NCBI GenBank assembly: GCA_013306675.1 | Contig: JABLUY010000040.1 | Span: 1 to 64,000, forward strand | Direction of reading: 5' to 3' | Length of the DNA stretch: 64,000 bases | Source of the DNA: Thraustochytrium sp. TN22 | Taxonomy: Eukaryota > Sar > Bigyra > Thraustochytrida > Thraustochytriidae | Part shown: piece by piece, positions 38,156 to 48,538 of the stretch | Numbering within the stretch: position 1 is the first letter of the stretch | Layout: each line of letters opens with the position of its first letter | Made by a program: the position numbers and the translations under genes | The notes under the pieces: generated by a model | Told to the model about the DNA's origin: nothing | The model's database searches: none | Seen by the model: only the letters and a program-made list of their open reading frames with translations

Positions 38156-39801
38156 ATGAAGGCGCGCAGCGCGGGCTCCGCGGGCGGCGCCCGCGTGTCG
38201 CCCTCGTTGAGCCTAGGAGGACTAGCTCGCGGCGACTCGCGTAATGGGCGGCTGCGCCGCAGCGGGCGGTCCTGGTCCGAGGGCAAGCGGAGGCGCCACG
38301 CACACTATCGATTCTCAAGAAAGCGGCTGCTGCGGGTCCAGCTGCTGCTCTTCTTGGCGCTGGGCGCCTACGCGATGCTCGCGAACCACTTCGCATTCTC
38401 GTTGCCGCCGCTGGGCGTGGATTTCCAGCTCTTGAGCTTCGCCGGCGCAGATGCGGGCAGCCCGGGCATTGGCGGCGGCGGCGGCGGCGGCGGTGATGGT
38501 CTCATCGCACGGCTCCTGTCCGAGGACCCGATGGACGACACGGTGACCGAGGCGCCCTCGTGCCCAGCAGACCAGGCGATGGACCCAAACGCGACGAGCG
38601 CGGGCCAGTTCCCAGACGACTTCTTCGACGAGGAGCAGAAGAAGCGCGGCGGCATCATCGTGCACATCTTCCTCATATTCTACATGTTCATGGGGCTGGC
38701 GATCGTGTGCGACGAATACTTTGAGTCGTCGCTAGAGGCGCTCTGCGAGGACCTGCACCTCAAGGAAGACGTTGCGGGCGCGACGTTCATGGCCGCGGGG
38801 GGGTCCGCACCGGAGCTCTTCTCCAGTATCATCGGTGTCTTTGTGGCGCAAAGCGACATCGGCTTTGGCACCATTGTCGGCTCGGCCACCTTCAACGTCC
38901 TCTTTGTCATTGCGGCCTGCGCCTTCGTCACGGACAACCTCACGCTGAGCTGGTGGCCGCTGACGCGCGACTGCGTCTTCTACTGTGTCTCCATCGTGGT
39001 GCTGGTCTCGTGCATCATCGACCAGGAGGTGGCGGCGCCAGACGCCATCCTCCTGCTCATCATGTACGCGCTATACATCACCGTCATGTACTTTAACGAG
39101 GCGCTAGAACGCTGGGTCGGCCGCCAGATGGAGAACGCGCAGACGCCGCGCAAGGGCTGGCGTGCCGCGCTCGAGTGGGCGCTCAACCACAACTACTTCA
39201 ACTACTTCATCTACGCGGTGATCGTCGGCAACATCACCGTCATCGTGTACGAGGTGACCAAGGGCGAGACGCCCATCACCTCGGGGTTCAACGCAGCCTT
39301 CTCCGCGATCTTCATCGCGGAGATGCTTCTGAAAATGGCGGCGCTCTCCTTCTTCGGCTACTGGCACAGTCCGCTCAACGCCTTCGACGGCACGCTGGTC
39401 ATCCTCATCCTGCTCGAGCTCGTGCTGTCCTCGTCCAGCTTCTCTGGCGGCCTGCGCGCGCTGCGCGCGGTCCGATTTCTGCGCATTGCGCGCGTCTTCC
39501 GCCTCTACATGGCCTCATTCGTGGAGAAGGTCGAGGCGGAGACGCAGACCACCAAGGAGGACTGGATCATGCTCGAGACCGCCGAGACGATGACTCTCGA
39601 GGAGGCCGCGCGCCACGCGCTGCCCATCCAGACGCGCACCGCCGCGGCTGTGGCGCCCGCGCGCCTCTCGCTTCGCAGCTCCTCGCTGCAGGACGACCCG
39701 AAGCTTGAGGCGCTCATCCGCGAGGCCGAGGAGGCGCGCAAGGCCGCCGAGGCTAGGGGTGAGCATCAGCGCGGTCTCGACAGCAATAGCGACGGCGACA
39801 G

Positions 39802-39832
<31 letters not shown>

Positions 39833-40432
39833 AGCAACCCATTTGCCATCCCGGACGGCGGCATCATCGATCTCATCCTCTGGGCCGTCGCCTTCCCTCT
39901 CAGCCTCGGCATGTTCCTCACCATTCCGGACTGCCGCCGCCCCATCTTTAAGCGCTTCTACATGGTCACCTTCCTCATGTGCATCGTCTGGATTGCGATG
40001 CTCGCCTACGTCATGGTGTGGATGGCCACCATCTTTGGCGAATTCGCCGGCATCTCTGAGCCCATCATGGGCCTCACGCTGCTCGCCGCCGGCACCAGCA
40101 TCCCGGACCTGCTCTCCAGCGTCGCCGTCGCCAAGCGCGGCTTCGGCGACATGGCCGTCTCCAGCTCAATCGGCTCCAACATCTTTGACATCCTCATCGG
40201 CCTGCCGGTGCCCTGGTTCATCTTCACCGCCATCGTCAATCCGGGCTGCACCGTAACTATTCACTCCGAGGGACTCACAATTATGGTCCTCACGCTCTTC
40301 ATCATGGTCGCCGCCGTGGTTTCCATTATCCACTGGTGCAACTGGATCATGTCCAAGAAGCTCGGTCTCGCCATGCTCTTCCTGTACTTTGGCTTTGTCA
40401 TTGAGAGCCTCCTCCTGGAGGGCTCCTCATGA
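38156..40432 (+). CDS. K+-dependent Na+/Ca2+ exchanger with an internal voltage-sensor domain
   Basis: A 758-residue membrane protein from the ATG at 38156. A basic N-terminus and one hydrophobic segment (about 62-85) precede the first exchanger half. Alpha-1 repeat is at about 205-255 (GATFMAAGGSAPELFSS, then GTIVGSATFNVLFVI). Alpha-2 repeat is at about 635-690 (LLAAGTSIPDLLSSVAVAKR, then MAVSSSIGSNIFDILIGLPV). Both match SLC24/NCKX. Between them, at about 340-450, lies a complete four-helix voltage sensor: S1 about 346-366; S2 about 378-400 with IFIAEMLLK; S3 about 405-427 with NAFDGTLVI; S4 with Arg434, 437, 440, 443, 446 and 449 at every third position. No S5-pore-S6 follows; instead there is an acidic cytosolic linker. 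Expected function: Ca2+ extrusion in exchange for Na+ with K+ cotransport, possibly gated by membrane potential. Confidence 0.9.
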
Positions 40433-41492
40433 GCAGCACGGAGAAGACGGTCAAAAGGCGACCTTGGACGATCACGACGCGAAGCGAAGCTTGACCAGCT
40501 TCCCTCGCCACCTGCAGAAGCCCAAACAAAGCCTCGCTGCCGGGTGACGTTTACCCGGGTGCACGGGCCCTGGTGTTACCAGGCAGGGTAACAGGGCGCC
40601 CGCCCGAAACACCAACAACAAGAACCCATCCTAAACACCTTCTTTTGTTCCATTTCGCTCCCGGTTTCTCTCTTTCCAGAGCAGCAAACTTGCGTCCGTG
40701 GCGCTCAAGCCAGCTAGCGCCAGGCGCCAAGCGTATCCAAAGAGGACTGGTCGCGATGGCCTTCTCGCAGGGCAGGCCCAAAGGCGGCTGCAAGCCTCTA
40801 CGACGTGGCGTCCGGCGCTTGTTCCCTCATCTCCATCTTGACAAAAATCTCTCACGCACAGTAACAGCCATCTTGAATGATCTCTCACGCAGGCCTCGCT
40901 CGTCGCAGCTTCACGACATCACGCACCTCGCAGGCCTCGCAGTGCCAGCTAACGGGCAGGTCGGCCCGGTTCTCCGAGGCCGCCTCGTCGAAGCGGTGAT
41001 GTCCCAGCAAGATCCCCCCCATCCAGGCTAGCTAGCTAGGCCTGGAGCACCGAGGCAAGCTCGCTCGCATCCTAAGGCACGAGGGTCTCCTCGTCGTGGC
41101 GTGGAGTGGGTCCTGGACTGCGGAAAGGGATTGCCTTCAAGTTGGGATCATCTCCAAGGGAAAAGGAAAGCGAGCTAACTGGCGGCGATAGGCCGCGGCG
41201 AGGCGGCCTCGTCCAACGACGGGGCCGCGGCGGCGGCGCGCGGCGCCAGAGCCGTGTCGGCTGCGCAGCGCGGCGCGGCGGCGCGGCGCGGCGCGGCGGC
41301 GGCGGCGGCGGCGGCGGGCGCGGCGGGCGGCCCTGCCAGCGGCGGGTGCGTCGCGGGCGGCGCGGCGCGGGCGGCGGCGGCGGTTTCCCTGGCGCATCCG
41401 CGGCGGGTAAGGGCACAGCGCCGCGAGGCGGAGCGCGACGGCGCGGAGGCGCGGCGAGAAAGGCGAGGGGGAGGCGAGGCGAGGCAGGCACG
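40433..41492. other. Intergenic, NCKX 3' flank to importin leader
   Basis: No gene supported. Short inverted repeats at about 40541-40590 (CGGGTGACGTTTACCCG; CTGGTGTTACCAG) could form hairpins near the NCKX 3' end. GCTAGCTAGCTAGG occurs near 41030. The final 280 bp before 41493 are GCGGCG-rich leader. Confidence 0.45.
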
Positions 41493-44400
41493 ATGGCCAG
41501 CGCGGAGGAGGTGCAGCAGGCGATCCAGGTCGCGTACCAGAGCGTTGGCACGGAGAATGCGAGGCGAGAGGCCATCGGATGGCTGCAGAGCTTCGCGGCG
41601 ACGAGCGAGGCGTGGGCCACATGGCTCGAGCTGGCGGCGTCGCCGTCGCAGCACACGCAGTTCTACGCGGCCAACATGCTCTTCACCAAGGTGCAGAAGG
41701 AGTGGCTGGACCAGTCGGAGGCGGTCAAGGGCGACATCCTCCAACGCGTCCTGCAGGCGGTGCGCGACTATGTGCGCGACGACTCCCAGCGGCTGTGGAC
41801 CAAGAGCCTGCGGCGGCTGTGCCTGGCGCTTGCGCGCATGACGGTGCAGACGCCCTCGCTTCTCGAGGTGTATCTGGGCGAGGTCTGGGCGCTGCTCCAG
41901 GCCGGCGTGGAGCAGGCGGCGCAGCTCGCACCCAGCGCGTCGCTCGGCGTTTCGCAGGCCGGACGCGCCCTTTTCGTAGCAACCGAGCTTCTCATTGTGC
42001 TGCCCGAGGAGAAGGAGGCCGAGGAGCAGCACGAGCGCTCCGTCATGCCGGAGGCGGACCCTGCCGGCATTCATATGCGGATGCGAGGTGTGCTGGCGCA
42101 GGTCGTGGATGCCGTCACGCAGCTCATGATGAAGTTCGAGCAGTCCGCCGTGCACGCGCGTGCGCTTGAGTGCCTGCACGCCTGGGCGCCCCTTGGCGTT
42201 GACGTGCTAACGCTGGCGCGCTGCAGCCTGCTCTTGCCCCTGCTGCGCGCGCTCGTCTCGTGTCAGGAGCTCCCGGTGCTGGAGATGGCCTCGCAGGCGC
42301 TCGTGGCCTGCGTGCGGGCCACCGGGCTGGCGGCCGCTGCGGCGGGCACCTCCGCCGCCGGCGCCGACTCACCCGAGGCGGCGGCCGCCAACGACGAGCT
42401 CGTCGATGGCGTGCTCGCCACGCGCGCGCGCGTGGCCGATGCGGCCGCCGCGAGCGGCGGCCCGCTCGAGCGCGACGACAGCACACGCGCCGAGGTGGCG
42501 CTCTGCCTCTGTCGTGTGGCCGTGGCAGTGGCCGAGGCGCAGATCGACCGCGTCGTGGCCGGCGCCTCGCCCTCGCTGCTGGCGCTCGGTGACTTCGTGC
42601 TCTCGCTCACCGCGCACCCTGACTTGACCGTGGCAATACACACGCTCAACTTCTGGCATCTGGTGCAGGACTTTGAGCTCGCGCAGCGCCATGAGTCTCT
42701 GCGCGAGCCGGGCTTCCTCAAGCTGCTCGAGGTGCTGCTGCGCCAGTCGCGCCTCAACCCAGGCGCAAGCTCGGGCTACGAAGAGGACGTGCAGGACGAG
42801 ATCCAGAGCTTCCGCAACAGCGGCGACGGCGTCAAGGAGCTCTTCTACGTCATCACCTACGTGCTGGGTCCGCGCTACGTGGAGTGCATGCTGGCCGTCA
42901 TGCGCTCCACGCAGGACTGGCGCGAGTTCGAGGCCGCCATGTTCGCACTCTGCGCGGCCGCGCGCGTCATTGCCGAGCAGGCCGCCAAGCCCGACCCGCG
43001 CAGCGCTGCGCTGCGCGCGCACGTCGAAACCGTTCTGCAGGAGCTCTCCTCATGGAGCCTGCTGGGCGCCAACGGCGCCACACTGCGCTCCGGCGTGCAG
43101 ATGATCGGCCACTTCGCCAGCTTCTTGGCGCGCATGGACCGCGCCGTCATCGAGCGCAACCTCAACTACGTCATCTTTGCGCTGCCCTTCTCCGACCCGG
43201 TCAGCCGGACGGCCGCCGACGCCTTTTGCCGCGTCTGTATCGCCAGCCGCCTCGAGCTTGCCATGCAGACGGACGGTGTCAAGTCGCTCGCGCAGGGCAT
43301 CGAAACCGCCGTGCAGCGCTTCCCCACGGACCCGGCCAGCCGCGGCGAGGAGGGCACCTTCGCGGCCGCCAAGTCCGTCACCTTCCCGATCGAGGCGCGC
43401 TTGCGCGCCGTCGAGGGCATCACGCGCGTGGCGGCCTGCATGAAGCTGCCGGCGTGCCGCGAGACCCTTGCGGTGCTCCTCAACCCGGGCCTGGAGCGCT
43501 TGGCCAAGGCCGTGGACGCCGGCGCGGACGGGTCCATCGCCGCGCAGGAGCTCCAAGTGCTCTGCTGTGCCGTCAAGTACGTCGATGTCAACCTCAAGAA
43601 CCTCGAGACGCCGCTCGACCACCCGGTTGCCGCCATCCTTAGCGAGATCCTCCCGCTGCTCGAGAAGATCACTGCGGCACCTGCGCTGCAGCGCGACACC
43701 GAGGTGGTCGACGCGCTCTATTCGCTCATCTCCGCCTCCTTCTTCTCCGCCAAGGCTGTGCTGGGCCAGCACCTCGAGACGCTGCTCACCGCCGCCGTGG
43801 CGCAGTTTCGTATCACCTGGACTCCGACCTGCGTCGACTGCCTGGGCAAGGCTGTGGAAGTCTTCGCGCCCTCGCAGCCCGGCGCCGAGGCCGGCTTTCA
43901 GACGCTCTTCGCGCGCCTTACCGACAGCATGATCGTCTGCATTCAGGAGGGCCACGTCGCCAATGACCCGCGCATCGTGTCCACCTTCTTCGATGCCGCA
44001 CTCACCGTGCTCATCTTCTGCCCCGGCGCGCTCTTCTCCCCGGACCCGCGACCGGGCACGGCCGCGCCGGCGGGCGCCACGGGCGCCAACGGCGGCGATT
44101 CTGCCGCCAGCGTCGCCATCGCGCCAGAGACAACCCTCGACGCCTTCATCCAGATTCTCTGCCGTTGCGTAGCGAGCGACGAGGTCGAGTCGCTGCGCTC
44201 CGTCGCCGTCTTCCTCACCTCGCTTATGAGCCGCCTCGGCGGCGACGCCTCGGCCGCCGCCGCCGCCGTCGGCAAAATCGACGCCGCCGCCAAGGCGCGT
44301 GCCATCTCGCAGTATCGTCCCGTCTTTGACCAGGTGCTCGCGCGCAACGGCACGCTGCTCGTCGGCGCAATCATGCGTGCCCTTGCCGCCACGTGCCCGC

Positions 44401-44702
44401 CGGCGCCGCTGCCCAAGCTCGCCCAGGGCATGGCCGACCTCACCGTGGGCTACCCACAGCTCGTGCAGCAGGCCGTCTACGAGACGTTTGTCCAGGACCC
44501 CGCTTCCTTCTCGCGCCTCTCCGACGCCGACAAGGAGGCGCTCGTCACTACCGTGCCCCACATGTCTCAGGGCGTTGGCACAAAGGCTAAGGAGGCCTTT
44601 CAGGAGTTCGCTCGCCTCTGCCGCAAGCAGACCTCCTCCGAAAAGTACCAGCAGCTCCTCGCTGCGATGCGCGCTCCCCCCGAGGTCATCGAAATTGCCT
44701 AA
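41493..44702 (+). CDS. Importin-beta family karyopherin (importin-13/transportin-3 type)
   Basis: A 1069-residue HEAT-repeat protein from the ATG at 41493; the leader frame upstream is Gly/Arg-rich. The N-terminal importin-beta domain is clear: NARREAIGWLQSFAATSEAW, then YAANMLFTKVQKEW and the XPO1/importin-beta-like segment LRRLCLALARMTVQTPSLLE. Helical repeats continue to the C-terminus (LLLPLLRALVSCQELPVLEM; FFDAALTVLIFCPGALF; QYRPVFDQVLARNGTLLVGA). The combination resembles TNPO3/IPO13, which import SR splicing factors or RCC1-type and other cargos under RanGTP control; both are about 920-960 residues, so this one is longer, with Ala/Gly-rich inserts near 285-320 and 850-870. The exact orthologue is not certain. 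Confidence 0.82.
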   Translation: MASAEEVQQAIQVAYQSVGTENARREAIGWLQSFAATSEAWATWLELAASPSQHTQFYAANMLFTKVQKEWLDQSEAVKGDILQRVLQAVRDYVRDDSQRLWTKSLRRLCLALARMTVQTPSLLEVYLGEVWALLQAGVEQAAQLAPSASLGVSQAGRALFVATELLIVLPEEKEAEEQHERSVMPEADPAGIHMRMRGVLAQVVDAVTQLMMKFEQSAVHARALECLHAWAPLGVDVLTLARCSLLLPLLRALVSCQELPVLEMASQALVACVRATGLAAAAAGTSAAGADSPEAAAANDELVDGVLATRARVADAAAASGGPLERDDSTRAEVALCLCRVAVAVAEAQIDRVVAGASPSLLALGDFVLSLTAHPDLTVAIHTLNFWHLVQDFELAQRHESLREPGFLKLLEVLLRQSRLNPGASSGYEEDVQDEIQSFRNSGDGVKELFYVITYVLGPRYVECMLAVMRSTQDWREFEAAMFALCAAARVIAEQAAKPDPRSAALRAHVETVLQELSSWSLLGANGATLRSGVQMIGHFASFLARMDRAVIERNLNYVIFALPFSDPVSRTAADAFCRVCIASRLELAMQTDGVKSLAQGIETAVQRFPTDPASRGEEGTFAAAKSVTFPIEARLRAVEGITRVAACMKLPACRETLAVLLNPGLERLAKAVDAGADGSIAAQELQVLCCAVKYVDVNLKNLETPLDHPVAAILSEILPLLEKITAAPALQRDTEVVDALYSLISASFFSAKAVLGQHLETLLTAAVAQFRITWTPTCVDCLGKAVEVFAPSQPGAEAGFQTLFARLTDSMIVCIQEGHVANDPRIVSTFFDAALTVLIFCPGALFSPDPRPGTAAPAGATGANGGDSAASVAIAPETTLDAFIQILCRCVASDEVESLRSVAVFLTSLMSRLGGDASAAAAAVGKIDAAAKARAISQYRPVFDQVLARNGTLLVGAIMRALAATCPPAPLPKLAQGMADLTVGYPQLVQQAVYETFVQDPASFSRLSDADKEALVTTVPHMSQGVGTKAKEAFQEFARLCRKQTSSEKYQQLLAAMRAPPEVIEIA

Positions 44703-44967
44703 TCGCCGCACCGCGCCGCACCGCGCCGCGCCGCGCCGTGCGGCTGAAAAAAAACAACCAGCCAAATGAGAGCTGAGCGGCTAACACGCTTGCTTGCCCA
44801 CATCCTGCACTGCAATCCACACAAACGCACACAAACAAGGAAGGTTGTCGCGCAACGCCAGGTGAATTCTTCAAAACCGCATCGGCGTATGTAAGGACAG
44901 TACCTATGAAGTAAAACGTGTACTCTCGTGACGCAACCCGCCCCACGCCGCCACGCCTTGCACCTCT
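44703..44967. repeat. GC tandem repeat after the karyopherin stop, convergent gap
   Basis: From 44703 to about 44740, CGCCGCACCGCG-type units repeat directly after the stop codon. The rest of the short convergent gap holds no gene. Confidence 0.65.
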
Positions 44968-47900
44968 TCATCGCGGCGACTCATCCTCCTCGTCGTCCTC
45001 ATCTTGCTCATCCTCGCGCCCTCGCCGCGAGCCCGATCTCGACGCAGACGACCGCGCCTCGACCAGATCATCGCTTGAGCGCGAGTCTTCCCTGGCGTCC
45101 TCGTCACTTCCGTCCTCGTCCTCGCTGTTGTTCTCCTCGCCGCTACTGCCTTCCCCTTCAGAGCCGTGCTTTTCGTTCGAGCTTCCAGCATCTTTTTCGT
45201 CATCTTCGCTGCTACCACTGCCCTCGTCCTCTTCTCCACTTTCCTCCCTGTCCTCGTCCTCCTCGTCCTCCTCCTCGTCTTGGCCATCGTGACTTTGGTC
45301 GCTTCGGCCGTGCGAGTCCTCCTTGACGGAGGCGCGGCGGCTTAGATCACCGTCCTTGGCCTCGCTGTCTTTCGCGTCGGAGGACGCTTTCGCGCTCGCC
45401 GCGAGCTCTTCCTCTCGCTTCTTGTCCTCCAGTCGAGCGCGGATCTCCTCGTTGCGGCGCATGAGCAAGTCGCGGCCCTCCTTGCCAATAACCTTGAGCG
45501 TCGTCAGCTCCCTCTCGAGCTGCTCCAGCACCTCCTTTGGCCGCGCGCGCTCCTGCTGGCCCTCTGCCGACTGCAAGACCTTGTGCATCAGCCGCAGCAC
45601 GCATCGCTCAAACGTAGAGGCGAGCTCCGCCATGAGGTCGGTCTTGGCCAGCACGTCTGCGATGTACTTGTCCGGGAATAGGCCTTGCAGATAGTGCTCC
45701 AGACCCCGGTGTTGAATGGCTGGCGGGCCGTCCTCGTCCTCGCGCGTGTCTTCGCCTTGCGTGTTGGACTCGCCCTGGGAATCTGCGTCGCCACCGGTCT
45801 CATGCGCAGTGGTGCCCTCCGAGGTGGCACGCGGCGACAGCTGGGATCTAGTTCTGCTGTCTGGCACATTTTGCTCGGAGACGTCCGCGCCTGGGCCGTC
45901 GGGCGCTATCTTGTTCTGAGGCTTGCGCCCGAACCACCCGAAGCGGCGCTTCGGCTCCGCTTTGAAGGCCTCCGCGGCGGCCGCCAAGGCTGCGCGGTCT
46001 GCTTCGCTAATCGATTCCCTCGGGTTTGAGCCGCGGCGCCCTGCGCGGAGACTGCTTCTCCGGTCACGGCCCACATCCGCGTCCGGCGCCTTCAGGTAGG
46101 CGGCTGCCGCGAGCCCTTGCTCCGGCCCGCCTACTGCCTGGCGCAAGAGCACGTAGAAGATCGTGGCGACCATGGTGAGGTTGTTTTGGAGACGCTTGTC
46201 CGGCGCGTGCGATGCGAGAAGTTCCCAGGGACGACACACCACGGGCACGAGACAGCGCAGGACGAAGAAGTTTGCGACCATGAGCTTGGCCCGGTCCAGG
46301 TTGAAGTGAGGCTGCTGACTTTGCTTTTCCTCCTCCCCAAGATCATCACCATCATTCTCTCCCCCCTCGTTCGCGGCCGTGGCTGCACCAGAAGTCGCAT
46401 TTGTAACCTTGTCCTCGCTCGTTTCAGGCCGAATCATCCACCGCGTGTGGCCGGACCGCGAAAACTCCAGCTCGCTCGCTTCGTGCGCAAAGAGGAAGGA
46501 GTCTGGGAAGACGCTTCCATCGAGGGCAAGTTTGCAGAGGAAGCTCGCAATAGGGCCCGGGAAGGGCGGCTTGCCGTCCTCGAGCGAACGCAAGATGCCC
46601 TCGAGCATGCCGCGGACGCGGACCTTGAGACGCAAAAGCAGCAGTGCGGCCTCGTCCAGCCCGCTGTCGGCCACCTTTGGTGGTTTGGACCGCCAGCGCG
46701 AGGCGCGAAAGGCACCACGACCAGCGCCGCCAGGGTCCAGATTAATGTCCTTCTTGGTGATGAGGTCGGTGAGCGGCAGAGCGAGCACCTGTGCCAGCCA
46801 GTTGCGGATGGTGTCACCATACCACACAATGGCCTTGTCCATCTCCTTGAGGTCCTCCTTGGCCATTGCCGCCTTTCTCACCTCGGCGTCGGTCCGCATG
46901 CGTCTGAGAGCCACGAAGACCGAGGCGATGGCCCTGAAGAGGGGCTTGCCCTTGAGGATTTGGTCGGCGGGGGGCGCGTCGATGCCTTCCCGCCGCCAGC
47001 GGTACATGGGCCGCCCGCTGCCGTAGACAATGACCTTGATGGTCTTATTGCGTTTGCGCTCCTCTTCCTTGGCCTCTGTGCTGTCGTCCTTGCGCTCGGT
47101 CTCATCGTCGCTCATCTGTAACAGGTCGGAGTCCCCGTCCAGCAGCTTGTCCCAGATGCTGCGCGGCTCCGCGTCCTCCGCATGCGTCACAGCCCCCGCT
47201 TTCTTCGCACCCTCCACGCTGTTAGAATCTTGCTTCTCCCGAGGTCTTTCGCTGGTCTTTGAGCTTGCCTCTACCGCCCCTGCGCGCGTCTCTGGCGCGT
47301 TCGCGGGTGGTGGTGGCGATTGGAGGGGCGGGGAAACAGGCATCGGAGACAAGCGAGTCGATCCGTGCCGCAGCTGCTCTTGCGGGAAAGGCGAAAGCGC
47401 GTGGGTGGGAATGGTTGCCGGGTGGTGAACGAGGCGACGTTCGATGAGGTCCGAGAGCGCCCTGTTGCTCTCCGCAATGTGTGCTTCGATTCTTCGCTCG
47501 AAGGTCTCTCGCTGCCGCTGCTCCACTTGCTGACGTAACTGCTCGTCCAAGCCGCCCAAAACCTCCAGCATCGTGGCCTGCTGCGCCCGCAGCTGCGCGT
47601 GCACCCTGCTCACGGCGTCCGCGTGTGACCTGTCGGGGCGCGGAGGTGGTCGCTTCCGTCGGTGGTGACGTCGACGATGTCGATGCCACTTGCTGTGGCG
47701 ACTTTCCTGTCTGTGCCTGCGGCTCCGTCGTGAGCGGTGTCGTTCTATGCGGCGCTCCAGCTGCCCACTCTTGGTGCCGTCGTCGCTGCCTTCTTCGGAC
47801 TCGTCGTCCTCGGTGCTGGCCTGCGAGTCGGCCGAGGGCTCCGGCGAGGCCTCTGCCGACTCGTTCAAGGCGAGGCGATTTCCGGCCTTGAGTGCGCCTG

Positions 47901-48081
47901 CAGCGACAGCACCGCCGGCGCTCCCTGTGCTACCACGACTTCGGCGGCCGCTGCTGCGCGCGCTGGCCTCGCGCGAGGCGCCTTGGTCTGCCGGAGCGGC
48001 CCCAAGGCGCTCACGCTCCAGGCGCATGCGCTCACGGGCCAAGCCGGTCCGTACGCGGAGCAGCCGCTCGTGCGGCTGCAT
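44968..48081 (-). CDS. RasGAP-like protein with Arg/Ser-rich N-terminus and acidic C-terminus
   Basis: A 1037-residue protein from the ATG at 48081; upstream the frame reaches only a GTG. The N-terminus has coiled-coil and Arg/His-rich segments (about 105-150) and another coiled coil near 165-215. In the centre, at about 480-680, are helices resembling a RasGAP domain, best seen in AKLMVANFFVLRCLVPVVCR followed by PDKRLQNNLTMVATIFYVLL, which fits the conserved FLR..PA and R..L.L..K.LQ pattern. An arginine finger could not be confirmed, so GAP activity is doubtful. The last 160 residues are Glu/Asp/Ser-rich. A signalling role for a Ras/Rap-type GTPase is only inferred. Confidence 0.6.
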   Translation of the reverse strand: MQPHERLLRVRTGLARERMRLERERLGAAPADQGASREASARSSGRRSRGSTGSAGGAVAAGALKAGNRLALNESAEASPEPSADSQASTEDDESEEGSDDGTKSGQLERRIERHRSRRSRRHRQESRHSKWHRHRRRHHRRKRPPPRPDRSHADAVSRVHAQLRAQQATMLEVLGGLDEQLRQQVEQRQRETFERRIEAHIAESNRALSDLIERRLVHHPATIPTHALSPFPQEQLRHGSTRLSPMPVSPPLQSPPPPANAPETRAGAVEASSKTSERPREKQDSNSVEGAKKAGAVTHAEDAEPRSIWDKLLDGDSDLLQMSDDETERKDDSTEAKEEERKRNKTIKVIVYGSGRPMYRWRREGIDAPPADQILKGKPLFRAIASVFVALRRMRTDAEVRKAAMAKEDLKEMDKAIVWYGDTIRNWLAQVLALPLTDLITKKDINLDPGGAGRGAFRASRWRSKPPKVADSGLDEAALLLLRLKVRVRGMLEGILRSLEDGKPPFPGPIASFLCKLALDGSVFPDSFLFAHEASELEFSRSGHTRWMIRPETSEDKVTNATSGAATAANEGGENDGDDLGEEEKQSQQPHFNLDRAKLMVANFFVLRCLVPVVCRPWELLASHAPDKRLQNNLTMVATIFYVLLRQAVGGPEQGLAAAAYLKAPDADVGRDRRSSLRAGRRGSNPRESISEADRAALAAAAEAFKAEPKRRFGWFGRKPQNKIAPDGPGADVSEQNVPDSRTRSQLSPRATSEGTTAHETGGDADSQGESNTQGEDTREDEDGPPAIQHRGLEHYLQGLFPDKYIADVLAKTDLMAELASTFERCVLRLMHKVLQSAEGQQERARPKEVLEQLERELTTLKVIGKEGRDLLMRRNEEIRARLEDKKREEELAASAKASSDAKDSEAKDGDLSRRASVKEDSHGRSDQSHDGQDEEEDEEDEDREESGEEDEGSGSSEDDEKDAGSSNEKHGSEGEGSSGEENNSEDEDGSDEDAREDSRSSDDLVEARSSASRSGSRRGREDEQDEDDEEDESPR

Positions 48082-48538
48082 GGTGGCGGCGCCGCGCCGC
48101 GCCGCGCCGCGCCGCAGCACGGGCCCACGCCGCGCTCGCGCGCGCAGGTCTGCGTGCAGCCAGTGCGCAGGTCCAGGATTACGAAAAGAGGAGACCGTTT
48201 CCGAGAGCGTGGTTCGCTTTTGAGGGCCACTGGGCTCTCTGGGGCGCGTTCTGGGAGGTTAGTCCGGCATGAGGAATCATTGAATTCACTGTCAGAAGTT
48301 CGTTCATTTGAGTGCCGGACTGCGGGCCCCTGCCTCGCTTCTGCAAGAGGGTCGCTCACAGTCCGGGCTCGTTCTACTACAGGGTGCGGCTGTTCCCGCC
48401 CGATTCGGCGAGCACCGTGACAGGAGAGAGTCAATCATCAACAGCGTGGCATGAGCGGGCGGCACTCCAAGCGGGCTCAGAGCGTCCATGATCAACTGCA
48501 TGCCGTGGCTGTGGCTGGCCAGCGGGGCGACTCGCGGG
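48082..48538. other. Intergenic, no gene seen
   Basis: Promoter side of the RasGAP-like gene and 3' flank of SPRYD7. No supported coding frame. Confidence 0.45.

Noticed and set aside
38156-40432. Chimeric gene model joining an exchanger and an ion channel
   Set aside because: One continuous frame with no stop; the channel pore is absent and both exchanger repeats flank the sensor, which a random fusion of neighbours would not produce.
43050-44765. 571-codon minus-strand open frame
   Set aside because: Antisense to the karyopherin; no domain.
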